From CAZTGZ01 sp044339595 (lineage in GTDB: Bacteria; Bacteroidota; Bacteroidia; NS11-12g; UBA9320), in assembly GCA_044339595.1 (NCBI GenBank), contig JBIIVF010000140.1:1-5966 (forward strand): DNA of 5,966 nt, in the 5' to 3' direction. The notes below the pieces were generated by a model. It was not told the origin of the DNA and searched no databases. It saw only the letters and a program-made list of their open reading frames with translations. Of this stretch, positions 5,056-5,966 are shown in pieces. The translations under genes and the position numbers were made by a program. The stretch's first letter is position 1, and each line of letters begins with the position of its first letter.

Positions 5056-5883
5056 TTAAGCAGCATTTATATTCAAAGATTTGTTGTAAGCATCGTTTGG
5101 TTTCATTCCGGTTCCTTGGTGTTTCTTTTGGTGATAGTATTCGATATAGGCCTGAACTCCTTCAAAGAGTTCAAGGCCTGTATCGCAAGGATTTAGATAA
5201 ATATAGTTGTATTTGATGGTTTTCCAGAAGCGCTCAATCCAGGCATTGTCTGTTGCACGACCCTTGCCATCCATGGATATTTGAATACCATTATCTTCTA
5301 AAAAATGTAACCATGTTGAACTGGTGTACTGTGATCCTTGATCAGAGTTTATGATTTCAGGAGTGCCATTTCGCGCAATAGCATCTTGTAAAACATCCAT
5401 GCACCATTGTTTGCTCATAGAGTTGCTAATGCCCCAGCCCATTATTTTTCGACTGTATACGTCTATGAAGGCGGTCATATACATGAACCCTTTAGCCATA
5501 GGGATATACGTAATATCAGTGCACCAAACTTGGTTGGGATGGGTGATTTTCATTCCACGAAGCAAATAAGGCTTAATAAAGGCTTTGAGTGCACCTTTGG
5601 TTAGATTCTTCTTGCGATAAATGGTTTCATGGCTGATGAGTTTAAAAAGCCTTCTAACACGCTTTGGGCCTACTGGATACCCACGACCTTGCAGCCAGTC
5701 TACCATGGATAATACGCCTTCGGTAGGATGATTTGTCAGGTGTTTGTCCATCAGGTTCATCATCTTTAAGTTCTCCGGTTTCTCAGGTATGGGAGCGTAA
5801 TACAACGAGCTTCTGGGAACACATAGCAACTCACATTGTCGGCGCAAAGACAAGGTACTGTTCTTTAGTTTGATGGCTTCCAT
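5056..5883 (-). CDS. IS3-family transposase OrfB (DDE integrase domain)
   Basis: A 275-residue catalytic part of the IS3 transposase, which cuts and joins DNA via an RNase H-like fold. An N-terminal helical region (RRQCELLCVPRSSLYY, 14-29) and an HTH_21-type segment (about 40-92, including GYPVGPKRVRRLF) precede the rve core (about 112-220). The catalytic triad is complete: D123 in WCTDITYI, D181 in NSDQGSQYTS and E217 in WIERFWKT, with 35 residues between D181 and E217, the DD(35)E spacing. The C-terminal YIEYYHQKKHQ is typical of OrfB. The ATG at 5883 overlaps the end of OrfA, but the frame is open further upstream, so the active protein is probably an OrfAB fusion made by -1 frameshifting at 5915-5922. 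No disabling mutation is seen. Confidence 0.95.
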   Translation of the reverse strand: MEAIKLKNSTLSLRRQCELLCVPRSSLYYAPIPEKPENLKMMNLMDKHLTNHPTEGVLSMVDWLQGRGYPVGPKRVRRLFKLISHETIYRKKNLTKGALKAFIKPYLLRGMKITHPNQVWCTDITYIPMAKGFMYMTAFIDVYSRKIMGWGISNSMSKQWCMDVLQDAIARNGTPEIINSDQGSQYTSSTWLHFLEDNGIQISMDGKGRATDNAWIERFWKTIKYNYIYLNPCDTGLELFEGVQAYIEYYHQKKHQGTGMKPNDAYNKSLNINAA

Positions 5884-5966
5884 TCGCTCTCGGGTATTCC
5901 CAATTTCTTTGCACTTTTTTTTAAAAAGTCCAGCTCCACCTTCAGCTTTCCAATTTGAGCGTAGAG
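5865..5966 (-). CDS. IS3-family OrfA, C-terminal part (5' end beyond window)
   Basis: The last 33 codons of OrfA, which supplies the helix-turn-helix and leucine-zipper region of the transposase. LYAQIGKLKVELDFLKK is the conserved coiled-coil end seen in many IS3-family OrfA proteins. The frame ends with TAA at 5865-5867, overlapping the first codons of OrfB in the -1 frame. The rest of OrfA lies outside the window. Confidence 0.8.
   Translation of the reverse strand, partial: LYAQIGKLKVELDFLKKSAKKLGIPESEWKPSN
5915..5922 (-). promoter_or_regulatory. A8 slippery run for -1 ribosomal frameshift (OrfA to OrfAB)
   Basis: On the minus strand OrfA reads TTA AAA AAA AGT over a run of eight A. Slipping back one base at AAA AAA places the ribosome in the OrfB frame, which continues without a stop through KKCKEIGNTRER into the OrfB ATG. 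This is the usual IS3-family means of making the full transposase. Confidence 0.7.

Larger units (their letters stand above)
5025..5966 (-). mobile_element. IS3-family insertion sequence, incomplete at the right window edge
   Basis: About 940 bp of an element whose usual length is 1.2-1.4 kb. It contains a complete OrfB, the last 33 codons of OrfA and the frameshift site between them. The proposed inner end begins TGAGGCAGCTAAGTTAATAT at 5025, 31 nt beyond the OrfB stop. This fits the TG...CA termini of IS3-family elements and the point where the neighbouring reading frame is broken. The other end and the target duplication are outside the window, so the exact boundary is uncertain by a few bases. 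The element appears functional as far as it is visible. The IS3 subgroup cannot be stated securely. Confidence 0.85.

Noticed and set aside
5351..5604. Two plus-strand ORFs inside the transposase gene
   Set aside because: Antisense to the OrfB catalytic core, which is unambiguous.

Overview
The window looks like a chromosomal accessory region from a member of the Bacteroidota. Three things point that way: a secreted chitinase ending in tandem repeats of the 'WIDGKTYT ... GCDSLV.LKLTI' type common in large secreted Bacteroidota proteins; two exact matches to the Bacteroidota -7 promoter element TAnnTTTG (both TAAATTTG) ahead of genes, with no Shine-Dalgarno sequence needed to explain the starts; and a short lipoprotein signal ending FSC. 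No species can be named from the sequence.

Layout from left to right. Bases 1-1818 (minus strand) hold the N-terminal 606 residues of a family GH19 chitinase with a signal peptide, an intact two-glutamate active site and at least 4.4 copies of a repeat of exactly 53 residues (159 bp). The gene runs off the left edge, so its C-terminus is not visible. Bases 1819-2285 have no convincing gene but contain a promoter element, a near-perfect palindrome and one copy of a 34-bp repeat. Bases 2286-3322 (minus strand) are a two-gene unit: a 72-codon unknown ORF overlapping by ATGA a DUF3050 protein of the heme-oxygenase-like fold that carries an HxxxDxxH motif like that of non-heme di-metal oxidases.

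Bases 3372-4242 are a one-gene module. It holds a self-inhibited (class II) Fic protein on the plus strand, bounded by a 16-bp inverted repeat (GTTAGCGGTA... / ...TACCGCTAAC). Each boundary lies in a long imperfect hairpin whose plan resembles an integron attC recombination site. This is the most unusual structure in the window, and is best read as a mobile-cassette-like arrangement, although no integrase is visible.

Bases 4377-5024 (minus strand) hold a small lipoprotein preceded, 4 nt away, by the last ~67 codons of an unknown gene. That gene is cut by an IS3-family insertion sequence occupying 5025 to the right edge. The IS shows a complete OrfB transposase (DD(35)E), the end of OrfA and an A8 slippery run for -1 frameshifting.

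The genes do not form one pathway. The picture is a patchwork of independent units (chitin degradation, possible oxidase pair, Fic cassette, interrupted lipoprotein operon, IS), consistent with a recombination-prone accessory region.
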